A DNA stretch of 64,000 nucleotides from Abelmoschus esculentus (lineage: Eukaryota; Streptophyta; Magnoliopsida; Malvales; Malvaceae), in NCBI GenBank assembly GCA_035048815.1, contig JAUCBN010000062.1, positions 1,002,001 through 1,066,000 on the forward strand, in the 5' to 3' direction. Shown in pieces: positions 48,212-60,914 of this stretch. The notes below the pieces were generated by a model. That model was not told the DNA's origin and did not search any database. It saw nothing but the letters and a program-made list of their open reading frames with translations. Every line of letters begins with the position of its first letter. The first letter of the stretch is position 1. Both the position numbers and the translations under genes were made by a program.

Positions 48212-49640
48212 CCAAAAACTAAAGAATGAAGAACAGATGGTGTCTATGTTGAGTTTGTAGAAAGATGAAGGACGTGAATGCAAAATAATGGGAGTTTAAG
48301 TTGTGTTAGGAGATTAACCCATAATTTGATTTTAACCGCAAAATGATCGATGTTCGAGATTCATGGAATTTACGAGTTATATTTGATTTAAATTGTCTTA
48401 ATAATTTTTTGCTAACTTGAATTTTTTTGGGGTTATTTTGTAATTTTTGTTATTGAGAATTGGATTCAAAATTCAAATCAAAACATGAAGTTGAATTGGT
48501 GACCATACTGAAAAATTATTTCAAAGTTGAGTGACTATAATACGAATTTTAAAAGTTTGGTGAATATATTAAAAATGCTTTAAAAGTACAGGACTATCAG
48601 TATAGTTTACCTTTTTTTAAATGTCAGTGTCAATTTGTTTGACCAAAATTGGTTCAGAAATGGATTTTTTTTATAAAGTTTATTAAAGAGAATATATAAA
48701 ATTATAAGGTGGGTTTATAACATAAAAGTGAACTAAATATATAATTTAGATATTTTTTATAATTATTAATATAAAAAATTAGTTATTTAAGATCATATAA
48801 AGAATATAAAAAAATATTAATTTTTTAACTAAATTTGAATAAAAAATAATTACGAATATATTTGATCACTGAGTTTAATAAATTTTACGTGGCATATTTT
48901 TAAAACATCGCTTGATCATATAGTACCAAACGCAATTAACTCAATGGAGAGTGGGACAACAAGGAGATATTGAGTATTGGATATTAAAATGTTAGGTTAT
49001 CCTAATGTAAGTGATAAGCAAATTATTATTATTTAAATAAATTTTGAGTTTGAAGTATTGTGTATACAGAAAATTTTTAAAATCACGTGTGTAACACGAG
49101 TCGGTCCAAACTAGTTAAAATAAAGCCCTGAAAAACTCGGGGGAAACTAGAAAAAAATAGGTTATCCTACCAACAATCAATTTGTCTAGTTGAATTAGAT
49201 AGAGGTTCGAATCTTGACGTTATAAACTAGATTGTGCGTGTCACCTCATAATAAACATCTATAATATTAAATTTAAATTAATCGATTAATAAATCAGTTA
49301 ATAAAATAAATTTGGTTAACCTATCAAAAATGGACAAAGCTTAAGAATTAGTTTTTATCTTTTATTAGGGAATGATTATTGTTTTAAGGTTGAAATGATT
49401 GAGTAGTTGGAGATGCTTTTGGCACACCCAAGCATTAACATTTTGCAAGAATACTTCAATTTTTTTTTTCAAATTTAATTGAGTTCTAAATAGTAATTTA
49501 ATTTTTATGAGTTCTAGTTTTTATTTTTTTTCAAAATTTATTAATATTCTATTAAAAATTTTATAAATATAACTACTTTGTAAAAATTGAGATTTAGCCC
49601 TTATGTTTAAAAGTTAAAAGTTAAATTATTATATGAATCA

Positions 49641-49755
49641 TCTAGCCTCAGTGGTTAAGAGAATGGTTATTGTTTCTAGAGGTCATGAGTTCGAGCACCA
49701 GTAATGTCAACTCAGTGTTTGAGCGATCAATGTCTAATAGTTAAGAGTAATGTTA
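49641..49755 (+). mobile_element. tRNA-derived SINE, copy 3 (best preserved)
   Basis: TCTAGCCTCAGTGGTTAAGA matches a box A (TAGCnnAGTGG) and GGTCATGAGTTCGAGCACC carries a box B (GnTTCGAnnC). The non-tRNA body TGAGCGATCAATGTCTAATA is shared with copies 28571 and 36035. Confidence 0.65.
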
Positions 49756-50836
49756 CGGGTTAGAGTCAAATGTTTTTTTTATCGCCCTAACTTTAACCCC
49801 AAAATTAAAATATTTATCTCGAACTTAATATATTTTATCCCGACTCAACCTCATATTTTAATAAAAATCCGATTCAATCCAAAAACATTAATAAAAGAAA
49901 TTATTATATATAAATATATAAATAAATATATCAGGTCCGGTCCAAGACATACGTTTGTCTTTGTGGAATTAAAAAGAAAATCCCATTGCTAGGTCCAGTC
50001 CAAAGGCAGCCAGTTCAGCCATGGCTTTGATAGGTATTTCAAGCCCAAGGGATAAAACATTTTAAAACTATTTTATTTATTTATTTAACAAATATTACAT
50101 ATTTTAAAACAATCAATTAAAGGATAAAAATTTTTAGAAAAAATTAGGAGAAGGAAATTAATAAAATACGTGATTATTAAATTATTCATGTTTTTTATTT
50201 TAATATTAGACTATTATTTTGTATAAAATAATCAGTAATATTATATTTTTTGTTAATAATATTATTTTTTTAATCATTAATCTATTTTTTTTATTTTTTT
50301 CACTAAATTATTTGTTTTTTAAAAGTTTTTAACGGGTAATTAAAATAAAAAAATATAATATTAATAACTATGTTGTCAAAAATAATAGTTTGATAACCAA
50401 AACCAAAAACTAGAAATAGTTTAATGACTAATAGTGATATTTTTCCTTTTAAACTTGGCCTACCCTTTACCGGCCCTTGATGTCAACCTCACCGCTCACC
50501 AAGCCATCCTTTTCAATTCGTTAGTGAATCTCAACCATTGAATTTGATCTAACGACTTCTTCTCTTTTAAATTTTCTTATGTAATATTTAAGCAAATATT
50601 TATTAAATAAAATATTTGATGATTAATTAAATTATTATTTTTATTTGATTAAAATTATGATTTGTTTAAAAAAATTAATTATCTAACTCATTCAACCATG
50701 ATATAATTCCTATAACATTAATTTAATTTTATTATTAAATTTGGTTCTTATAAATTTATCTTAAAATAACATTAATATTGATTTATCTTTAATTTCTTTA
50801 TCAATAATAATGTCAACCATTTATTAATTATCACAC

Positions 50837-51293
50837 CTAGGGATGGGCACGAAACCCAAATCTGACCCGATTCGATCGGGTTAAATATTTTGGTAAAAAA
50901 ATGGGGTCGAATTAGATTCAGGTTTAGAGTAGAAAAAATTTGACCCGATCCGACTCGGAATTATTAGTATAATTTTTTCATATATATTTTAGGGATATCT
51001 ACAATAATGATCTCTCTTTATATACACTTTATATAATTAGATCACTATTTTTTTATAATTAAGTCACTAAATTTTTTTTTACAATTTGACCCCTGATATT
51101 TTTATAACTAAGTCCCTAAAATTTAAATTTTTTTAATAATTCGGGTCGGGTTAGATTTTAAAGCTTAAAAACTGGATCAGACCAGATCAAATTTTTTTAT
51201 CCTAAAATCGAGTCGGGTCGGGTGACAGATGGAGGGTATGATTTTTCGGGTCGGATGCAGGTGGACTAAAAATCCGACCCGTACCCATCTTTA
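50837..51293. mobile_element. hAT-like MITE with target-site duplication
   Basis: 457 bp. Left end CTAGGGATGGGCACGAAACC, right end on the minus strand TAAAGATGGGTACGGGTCGG. ATCACAC directly flanks both ends (50830-50836 and 51294-51300), a 7-8 bp duplication as in hAT elements. The interior is AT-rich with a second GGTCGGGT-rich stretch near the right end, and no transposase. Confidence 0.7.
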
Positions 51294-52985
51294 ATCACAC
51301 TTTAATCCTAATACAATTTAATTATCAAAAATACCCTTTTAACTTGTTTTCACTTTTTAATATTATATTTGAAATTAATATTTTATTTTTACGATATTTT
51401 ATGATACTAATCTTAACTTAGTTTTTTTAAATTAGTATTATTATTATATGATAAACTAAAATTATAACATTTAGTATTTTTTAAAATTATGTTTTTTTAA
51501 ATATTTTAAATATCTGTTATGACTTTTAAAAAGTTTTTAAATAAAATATTTTTTTAAATATATCAAGTATATTGCACTAACTGATTTTAAAATTCTATTA
51601 ATTTAATAAATAAATATTATATGAATCATAAATAATTTATCAAATACTACGTTCATTTATGCTTTATATATTTTAAAATTTATTTAAAAAGTATTAATTT
51701 GATTCAATATTAAATTATATACATTGGACTAGGTTATAATTAAGGAATAAAAAAATCAAATTTTTATATCAAATTAAAATTTTAAACATAGAAAATTAAT
51801 CAAATTTCCAGATACTTAATGGATTAAAAGTGAAATTAATTGATTTTTCTTTAAAAAAGTACATTTTAAGCCAAAATTTAAACCTTGTAAAATCAAGGAG
51901 GAAAACACACACAAAAAAAATATGAGGCCCTCATTTGTAAATAAAGATTAGTAGAAAAGAATCGATCCATGTTCGAAAAAAACTAGAGGAAAAGCTCGTC
52001 TCTTTCTCGCTCTACTGTGTCATTTTGGACAGAGAGTTGCAGAGAGAGAGAGAGGGGGGAGAGAGAAAGGGAGAGCAAAATCTTCATCCATGGAAAAAGA
52101 AAGATTTTTTTCCCCATTTGATAGATTAATAAAGCAAAAACCATCTTGTCATTCTTAGGGTTCTTCCATCAAACTTAAAGAAATAAGGAAAACCCCATGA
52201 AGCTGAAGTCTTTAATTTCCTCAAATAAAACAACCCAAATGCAGGTACCCATTTGAGAATTGATTATCAGGATCCGATTCCCCACTCCAAGATCTTACCT
52301 TTTTGTCACCCCATTTTTAGTTTCAAGTAAGTTCATTTCTTTCTAAGGGATTTTTAGCAGGCAATTTGTTTTGCATTTCATATTCTGTCAATTTGATATT
52401 TTTTTCCTAATTTGATATTGATTTTTGTGTAAATGCTTTGGTTTGTTTTAGTACTTGAAACTGGGCCTTTTGGGTGGAATCGGATCTGGGACGTATCTGA
52501 TTTACTTCTGTGAGTAATAATGGGTTTCTATTTTTGTGCCAATACTTAACTTTTCTATGTGCATTTTTTGTTTTCCATCTGAGTTTTTTTGTTTGAGATC
52601 CATTTGTTTGATTTTGGTAAGCGTTATGGTCCGGAATTAGTAGTTTTTTCCCCTTCAATTTTTGGGCTTAGAAGTTAACAATATGATGCTATCTTTGATT
52701 TGAAACATGAATTATTAAGGTCTTGTTTCGTTGTTTGATTTGCACATGTTGGGTTTAGTTAAGTTAGAATTTCATTTGTAAGTGAAATTGTTAGATTACA
52801 TAATCTTATTTGGCATTTTGTTTGGTCACTGTTTTTCTATGCTTCTTATTCCAGAATCGTTTTGTTGCTTTGAGGTCTTATGAATGAAGTTTTGTTGATC
52901 TTGACACCAGCTGCAGCTTCTACTTGTACTAAGAAGTATATGTAAAGGGTTAGCCTAAGAAGCTTGTAAATATCTTTGAGATCAG

Positions 52986-55900
52986 ATGAAATCCAACACA
53001 CATCTTGATTACGCCGAATTCCAATTATCACCGAAGCGCACACGGTGAGATATCATTCTATGACTTTGTATGTTGTTCCTTATTTTCTTTCTATTCGTAC
53101 TTATTGCTATTATTTTCCTATGTGCAGATGTGAATTGTTTGTTTCAAGCAGTGGAAACACAGAAAAGCTTGCTTCTGGGTTAGTGAAGCCATTTGTTACT
53201 CATTTAAAGGCGGAAGAAGAGCAGGCTGCACTGAAACTTCAATCAATTAAGCTTGAAGTTGAAAAGCGTAAAGATGCTGAGACTTGGTTCACAAAAGGAA
53301 CACTTGAGAGGTTTGACATATTCAACAATTGTGGGTTTTCTTATTGTATAATGCAAAAACTATGTTTTCAAATTTTGATGCCATTCCTGCTTGTTTCTAG
53401 GTTTGTCCTGTTTGTTAGTACACCGGAGGTTTTGGAGTCAGTGAATGCATTTGATGCAGAGATGTCTCAGTTGGAAGCAGCTCGAAGAATGTATTCTCAG
53501 GTAGTAATGACCTTCTTCTCTTACCTGTGGCAGATGCTTTGCTTTGTTTGATGCAGTTTAACGTTACATTTATATCGAATATAAAATCTCTTTGTTTCAG
53601 GGGGTTCGAGATCAGCTTTCTGGTTCATCAGGTTAGATTTTCTTATAACATGGTATTAGAGCTAAGGTTTGAGATAATTGAATTCCAATAACGTATTTTC
53701 TTGTAACATGGTATTAGAGCTAAGGTTGGACACATGATGGGGGCTTTTTAAGTGGTGCTCTACCACTTCTGATAATCCTATATTTTAGAGCCATATGTTC
53801 TTCACTTGCTCCTGCAACATGTTCTGTTAAGTTAGGTTTTCTTGCAATGTGTTTTGTCAAGCCCCATTTTCTAGCAATGTCCTCAACTTTGTTGTTGGAA
53901 ATCTTTAGAAAGGTTGTTGCAGGGTTCTGCTTTCTTTTCTTTAGTGATTGATGGATAAACTTCTCATTTATTCTATTTTCCCTTCTTTTATAGCTTGGCA
54001 GAAAATTGATTGACAAGAGGTTTTGGTTGTTTGGGTGATTAGGAACCTAATGTTGTTGGTTCTCGGGTTTCTATACTGCCATTTTTGTTAACTTTGCAAG
54101 TTGTTTTGGTTCATCATTCTGCATCCTGTTTGCTTTCTAATTTGGTTTGAGATGGTACATTACAATTTCCCATGATTTAAACTATTACCGATGATTATGC
54201 TTCTTTCCATTAATCGCCATTCTTTTTGTAGCTCGTGTTGAGATGTGCCATATTTAGTAAAATTGTAAGTTTATGATCTTGTGCCAATTGTAAGTATTAA
54301 ACTGATAATGCGTAGATAATTTGTGATAGGTGGGGATGCTGCAGGAACGGCGGTCACTGCTGATACAACAAAGTAACTCTCTTTCTAGGTTTTACATATC
54401 GTTGATGGTATAATCTGTTTGGTTGAATTATCATAAATACAAACTTGTGGCTGTGGTTGATTGTGACATTCATATACCATTTCACTTGCATGTTTACAAA
54501 TGTTGATTTATTTCAAAGCTTATACATGCTAGAAAATTTCTATGCTTTAGACATGGAAAGGATTGTCAACAAGTTAATGATCGTATATCAGCCCACTGAT
54601 AATCAATTCAAATCATGATAACATGATCAGGAAATCAGGGTAGCCAGTCCTATTTTAGCACAAGGAAGCTTGGAGTTGTTCAAGTAGAGTTCTTATGGCA
54701 CTACACAGACCTATTGAAATGTTTAAGTTTCACTTTATATGTGAGCCAGTTGATTAAAGCTCTGGTTAGGAAATAGTATTTTAGTTGTGCAGAAAGTGGA
54801 TGGTTAATAAATATCACTATTTGCTGGCGTTGTTGCATTTTTTAATCACAGAAACAGAAAAAAATCTCTGAATGTCTGAAAATTTTCAGGCTAAATCCGC
54901 CGTTGTTGCTACAATTGTATCTTCCATTCGTTTCACTGCCTATGCTTTCTAATTGATATGTTTTATTTTCAATTTAACAGGAAGGAGCTTTTAAGGGCTA
55001 TTGATGTACGCCTTAATGCAGTTCAGCAGGATTTGGCAACAGCTTTTGCACGTGCATCTGCTGCTGGTTTTAACTCTTATACTGTGTCTGAACTCCAACA
55101 ATTTGCAGATTGGTTTGGTGCTTATCGCTTGAAGTAAGAACTCTAGAACTCCTTTTTGATTGTCATGCTGTCTGTTTGACAGCCTTGGTTATTCTTCATG
55201 TTAGCATGAGGGCTTATAGTTTAGCAGGCCTTGGTTGGTGGAGACATTAGATTTTGCAGTTTTTTGTACTGAATATCTCTATAAGTGAGAAAGGAAGTTG
55301 TTTCTTAATTTTGGTTGGGTATGGAAACAGTGTGATTGGACAACATTTCTTTATGTTCGCTCGCAGATTTTGAGTAACTTCGTCTTATCTCAAGGCTTTT
55401 GGTTAGTAAGAAGGAAAAGTAGATGGAAAATTGTCTTACCAAGTGTCTAGCCTGAAATATCAGAAAGGAGGTGGACACATTTAAGCATTAGATTAGATCA
55501 AACAATTTCTCTTGTTTTCTCTTCCTTTCCTACCAATTTGATGATATTCATCTGTTTTCCAGTTAAGTGTATAAATTGCACATTGCCTGATCCCTTTTTA
55601 TGAGGACTTGGAAGGAAGGAAAATGAGCAACTCGACGCAGAATCAAATGTTTTTCAATTCTGCCTTCTCTCAAGCCATTTCTCTACCCAATCCTAGTTGA
55701 TTTGTGTGTCTGGCGTCTGCCATGTTATGACATGGTAGATTCGATCTTGAAGTGTTTGGATTTCCGAGAGCCCAAAAGTGTCTTAATCATATCAGTTCAG
55801 TCAGATTTTCAAATAAATATTGATTACCTATGTTAGGCTTAATAGAATAGTTGGAATCATCATGGCCATTTTCAAAAATGATTTTTATGTTCCTGTTTAG

Positions 55901-58900
55901 AAAGTTGCAACGTCAAACCAAAATGTTTCAGGATGACATGGTTTTACTGTCCTGAGAAAGTGGATTATTTCGTGAGAAAACGAGTTGAAACTGCCGTGGG
56001 GTGGGGGACAGGGTAGCAGTAATTAGACATGAGGAATTACCTCATCTGAATTTGCCTGGATATAAAATAATCACATGCTACCAGATATTTTTCAATTTTG
56101 TCATATTGTCATTGTTAAGGGGAAAACTGGAGCTGACCAGTGTAATTTAATTCAAAAAAAGAAAAGAAAAGTGAAGTCCATTTCATGTGTGGTTTCCTTA
56201 CTGGTATGGTAGCTTTAGATATGTTACTCTAATTCGGGTGTGAGTTTCCTGTACATGTATATGTCGGACATGGGTATATTAAGTGTTGGCAATAATTATT
56301 TTTCTGTATCTATATCTGAAAAATGCTGGCAATAATTATTTTTCTGTATCTATATCTGAAAAATGCTGGCAATAATTATTTTTCATGCAAGTTTTAATAT
56401 TTGTGCAGTGAGGCTTGCACCAAATTCATGTCACTATGCCAAAGAAGACCAGAACAGATTAGCCGATGGAAGCCAGGTGTTGATGATGAAGTGGTCAGAG
56501 CATCATGGGAATCTGACATGTCAATTGATGGCCCCGATGAAGATCAAGTTGGGTCCCATGTTAATAGCAGCCCTCAGCAACCTTCGAAAAATAAGCACCA
56601 AGAACAACTACAACCAAACACTATGCCGACCCAGCATCATATAGACCAATCAAAGCTGGCCACATCTCAACAACCAAAGCTCTCAAGTGCTACACAACAA
56701 TGTTCTCAAAATGAAAACAAGGAAGAAGAAAAGAAAGAGGAGGGGGCAACGGAGCCATCGCCTAGTCAAATCAGTCAACCTGGTAGGCGGCTTAGTGTGC
56801 AGGATAGAATCAGTCTCTTCGAGAACAAACAGAAGGAGAGCTCAATCACCGGAGGCAAACCCATAGCCGTGGGAAAATCTGTAGAACTGAGAAGACTTTC
56901 ATCTGATGCATCGACCACACCTGCAGTTCCTGAAAAGGCTGTGTTGAGAAGATGGAGTGCTGCTAGTGACATGAGCATCGACATGGGTAATGACAAGATG
57001 GACAGTAATATGGATAGCCCTCTGTTCATGCCTTCCTCATCTTCTGTGTCTCAAGGCAACAACTCCGTGTTTCAAGGTTTATCTGAGGATAAGGAACGGA
57101 AAGATGAGAAGGATTTGAGCGACAAGGTAAGTCCAGTTAAAGTTGTACCTAAGAGTGGGCCTGGTAGAGCTGCTGGTTCTGGGTTGAAAGATCCGAGTGA
57201 AGTGCAAACACAGCTAGCTAATAATCTTTTGGGGAAGGAAGGTGATGTGGGGTTGACGGGGCGTATGAATTGGAAAGATCGATCAGGTTCACAGAGCAGC
57301 CTCTATCAGTCTTTTACAGGTAAGTCGGAACAGGCTGAGTTGGGTGATCAAGTGGTTTCTCAGGAGAAGGCTAAGGGTTCTTTAACAGGCGAGAGGGGAG
57401 GTTCAGAGGTTCAGTGTCGGATTCCTGGTCGGACTGTTATTGTGGGGATTAAAAACCATTCCACTTCTCAGTTCCCGGATGCAGTATTTGCAGATGCTGT
57501 GGGGGATGATATGCCTGAGGGTCAATTAAAGAATAGAGTGGAGGCTCAAGGCAAAGACCAATCGGTATCACAATCTCGTTTTGGGGCTCAAGGCCACTCC
57601 CGAACATTGTCAGGGCAGTTTGAAGGTGGTATCGAACTAAAAACTAAGGAGGCTCAGTATAAAGGCAGTGAAGGTGACCAGTTTGCTCCTCAGCAACAGT
57701 GGCGATCTTTTTATGGGGAAGTTGAGGTAGTGGGAAAGAAAGACTTACCATCATCTGAGAAGCAAATAGGCAAACTTGATAATTCTGGAGTCCGTGAAAT
57801 GAAGCTCCAGAAACAGGTTCCAGTAGGATCTGAACCGAGCAAGAAGTCACAGGGTAGGAAGGACGCAGTTGATTCTGTTTATGCAAATAACAAGTCTGTT
57901 TTTGGTAAGACATGTCCTCCGAGTGAAGAGAGTGTAAGTGCCCCGATGGTGCCAGTAGACCAAACTCAGAGGGTAAGGCAGTCAAGGGGAAACCAGGAAC
58001 TGAATGATGAGTTAAAAATGAAAGCAAATGAACTTGAAAAGCTTTTTGCTGAGCACAAACTTCGAGTTCCCACTGATCAATTCAGTTCTGCAAGGAGAAG
58101 CAAGCCTGCTGATGCACAGATTGATGCATCTCCCATACAGATGCCTGACAAAAACTTGATTCCTGAACCAATGGGTAGTTTGAGTAATATGGAAAACTTT
58201 TGTACTCCACCCGCAAAGATGGTAGATAACCAGGATATTTCTGATAGTTTGAGGCAAAGTTTCTCCAGTATCACCTATTCAGATGTTTCTAGAGGAAAAT
58301 TTTATGAGAAGTACATGCTAAAGAGAGATGCAAAGCTGAGGGAAGAATGGGGTTCGAAACGGGCTGAGAAGGAAGCCAAATTGAAGGATATGCAGGATAG
58401 CCTTGAGCAAAGTAGAGCTGAGATGAAGGCCAAATTTTCTGTTTCTTTTGATAGGCTGGATTCTGAGTCTAGTGCTCGTCGACGAGCCGAGAAAGTGAGG
58501 TCACTCAATTTTCGGTTGCAGAGGGAGCAGGTATCTCCTATTGCATTTAGGTTTTCAGGAAATAAATGCCAAAAATTCATAACTGGTAGAACTGATCCTT
58601 CTTTTAAAATTTTTCCCTTGAGTTTTGGGAATTTGAAAACTTGTGATTGAATTATTTATTACCAATTTTGATAAGTTTATGCATTTGGCAGCATCCAATA
58701 AGTTCCATTCAAAGTGAAGATGATCTTTCTGTGTTTCCCGATCTGAAGTACTATGAACATGATGGAACATATAATGACACATCTTTTGTCGATGGATCTT
58801 CTAAAAGCTTCAACAATAAGAAGCATATTCCAAATAGAAATGTGTCTTTATCCACTACTTGCACCACAGCAGCTGCAAATCCACGCTCTGCAGCCAAAGT

Positions 58901-60914
58901 TTCAATCCCCAGTTCAGGAAGGCGGAGAGTGCAACCCGAAAATCCTCTTGCACAGTCAGTTCCAAACTTCTCTGATCTTAGAAAAGAAAATACCAAGCCC
59001 TCTTCTGGAGCTAGCAAGACAACTAGCTACACCCAAGTGAGAAATTATGCTCGGAGCAAAAGTACCAATGAAGAGCTTGCACTTGGCAAGGATGACCAGT
59101 ATCGAAGGTCTCAGTCTCTTAGAAAAAGCTCTGCTGGTCCTGTAGAATATTCTAATTTATCGGCCTTAAACTCGGATGACATTGTTTTGGCACCCATGAA
59201 ATTTGATACAGAGCAGATGGGACAGAGCTTAAATGACAAAATTTTGAAGAATATGGAAGCATATCCTTTTCTCAGGAAAGGTTATGGCATAGGTCCTGGT
59301 GCTGGAGTAAATATAACAAAGCTAAAAGTATCAGAGGCATCTGAGGTTCCAAAAGATGAAGAGTCTGATGATGAGCTAGCATTTGAAGCAGATGATTCTA
59401 TGGATATGGAAAAAGAAGATGAAGAGGATGAGATTGAAACTAGAGCAGTTGATGATTTTGCTGACAAGGAAAAAGGAACGGCAAGACTGAGTCAGGAATC
59501 TGACAAGTCAGATAATTCCGGAGCAGAGAATGATGATTCCTTGAGATCTCTATCGCAGGTTGACCCTGCATCAGTTGCCGAGCTGCCTGCTGCAGTGCCC
59601 ACCACTTTTCATCCTCCAGCTTCCTTGCAAGATTCACCAGGCGAAAGTCCCGTGTCATGGAATTCACGTGTGCATCATCCATTTTCTTATCCCCATGAGA
59701 CTTCAGATATGATGGATCCCCCCATTGGGAGCTCTGCATCTTGGAATTCTCACTCACTTGCTCAAATGGAGATGGATGCAGCTCGAATGAGGAAGAAATG
59801 GGGAAGTGCTCAGAAACCTTTTCATGCTGCTAACGTAACCCATAATCAGTCGCATAGGGATGTGACGAAAGGGTTCAAAAGGTTGTTGAAATTTGGAAGG
59901 AAAATCCGCAAGACAGACAATTTTGTGGACTGGATCTCAGCTACAACTTCTGAAGGAGATGATGACATAGAGGATGGAGGAGATCCTGCCAATCGATCAT
60001 CAGAAGACTTAAGGAAGTCGAGAATGGGATTTTCACAAGGCCACCGTTCTGATGATGGCTTCAATGAAAGCGAGTTGTTCAATGATCAGGGTAACTCCGT
60101 TGCATGTTAATTATCTTATTCTTAGCATATTCATTAATTGTTTTATTTTTCCATATCTGTTAATTAATTTTAACTTTCATTGATTGCATTTTAATATTAT
60201 TCTATATAATAAATGCATGCGGACATTTTAAATTTATTTTTGTCTCTCTCATTGAATTTGATGATGCATGTTTCTTTCTTTGTTACTTTCCTGTTTCTTT
60301 TGTTGTATATATGAACCTAATTATAAAGTAGAGTCATTGATGATCCCTTGCAGTTCAATCACCACGTACTTCTATTCCAGCACCACCCGCCAACTTCAAA
60401 TTGAGGGAAGATCATATGTCAGGAAGCTCCATAAAAGGTGACTCATTGTTCATGTTAACATAATTATCTGATGCTTCTTTTTTCTCTATAGTAATCCATG
60501 AAGGCATCCTATTGAACAAATGTTGTGTCCCATAGATCGTTGGCTTTACTGATCCCCTTCCATTACCATGTCGCGGGTTCTATGTGATCAAAAGCAAAAT
60601 ACAACATCTTGAGCCATGTTCTACATGAAAATTGCAATTATGGATAGATTGATAAGTTCGCATGAAATGAAGTTAATGCTATTGATAATTATCTCGAAAC
60701 TTCTTTTCTTGAGCAAGATTTTAGAACTTGAGTACCATTGGACTAATCCTTGACTTACATATTGGAGAATCCGTCATGAATATTCAGAAGAAACTTAGTT
60801 TGTTCTTGTGTTGTATTCATGTTTTTTATTTGTAACGGTAATTTTGCAGCACCACGTTCACTCTTTTCGCTCTCAACATTTAGAAGCAAAGGTAGCGATT
60901 CGAAGCCTAGATGA
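52986..60914 (+). CDS. COP1-interacting protein 7-like protein, 1412 aa
   Basis: Family known from Arabidopsis CIP7, a nuclear coiled-coil protein that binds COP1 and promotes light-induced genes; the exact role of this paralogue is not known. Exons: 52986-53044, 53128-53310, 53401-53500, 53601-53631, 54330-54372, 54981-55133, 56409-58530, 58692-60090, 60354-60437, 60850-60914; all phases agree. The conserved N-terminal block runs through about residue 190 (LDYAEFQLSPKRTRCELFVS, ETWFTKGTLERFVLFVSTPE, LQQFADWFGAYRLNEACTKF). Next is a long polar, disordered middle with GRRLSVQDRISLFENKQKES, and charged coiled-coil stretches (KANELEKLFAEHKLRV; KRDAKLREEWGSKRAEKEAK). The C-terminal block is FKRLLKFGRKIRK..WISATTSEGDDD..RSSEDLRKSRMGFS, ending RSLFSLSTFRSKGSDSKPR. 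A 5'UTR intron (about 52244-52900) is likely. Confidence 0.9.
53641..53729 (+). repeat. Direct duplication with tRNA-Met PBS-like word, intronic
   Basis: TCTTATAACATGGTATTAGA GCTAAGGTT (53641-53669) recurs as TCTTGTAACATGGTATTAGA GCTAAGGTT at 53699-53727, a 58-base period. TGGTATTAGAGC differs by one base from the common LTR-retrotransposon primer-binding site TGGTATCAGAGC. It lies in intron 4 of the CIP7-like gene. Confidence 0.6.
56286..56384 (+). repeat. 40-bp tandem repeat, about 2.4 copies, intronic
   Basis: The unit starting AATAATTATTTTTCTGTATC and ending GAAAAATGCTGGC is repeated exactly at 56291-56330 and 56331-56370, with a third partial copy to 56384. It ends 25 bp before the large exon 7 of the CIP7-like gene, so it includes or abuts branch-point territory. 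Confidence 0.9.

Larger units (their letters stand above)
48212..52000. other. 3.8 kb AT-rich intergenic region with SINE and hAT-like MITE
   Basis: No gene supported. 48460-48610 carries a single arm of a foldback type (minus strand GGTAAACTATACTGATAGTC). 49175-49265 has a tRNA-like AGAGGTTCGAATCTT stretch. 49641-49755 is a SINE. 50837-51293 is a hAT-like MITE. The rest is A/T runs; the CIP7-like promoter is at the right end. Confidence 0.5.

Noticed and set aside
57644..58027. Antisense ORFs across the CIP7-like large exon (also 58302-58580, 58751-59017, 59440-59757)
   Set aside because: All mirror the sense coding sequence and have no recognisable protein features.
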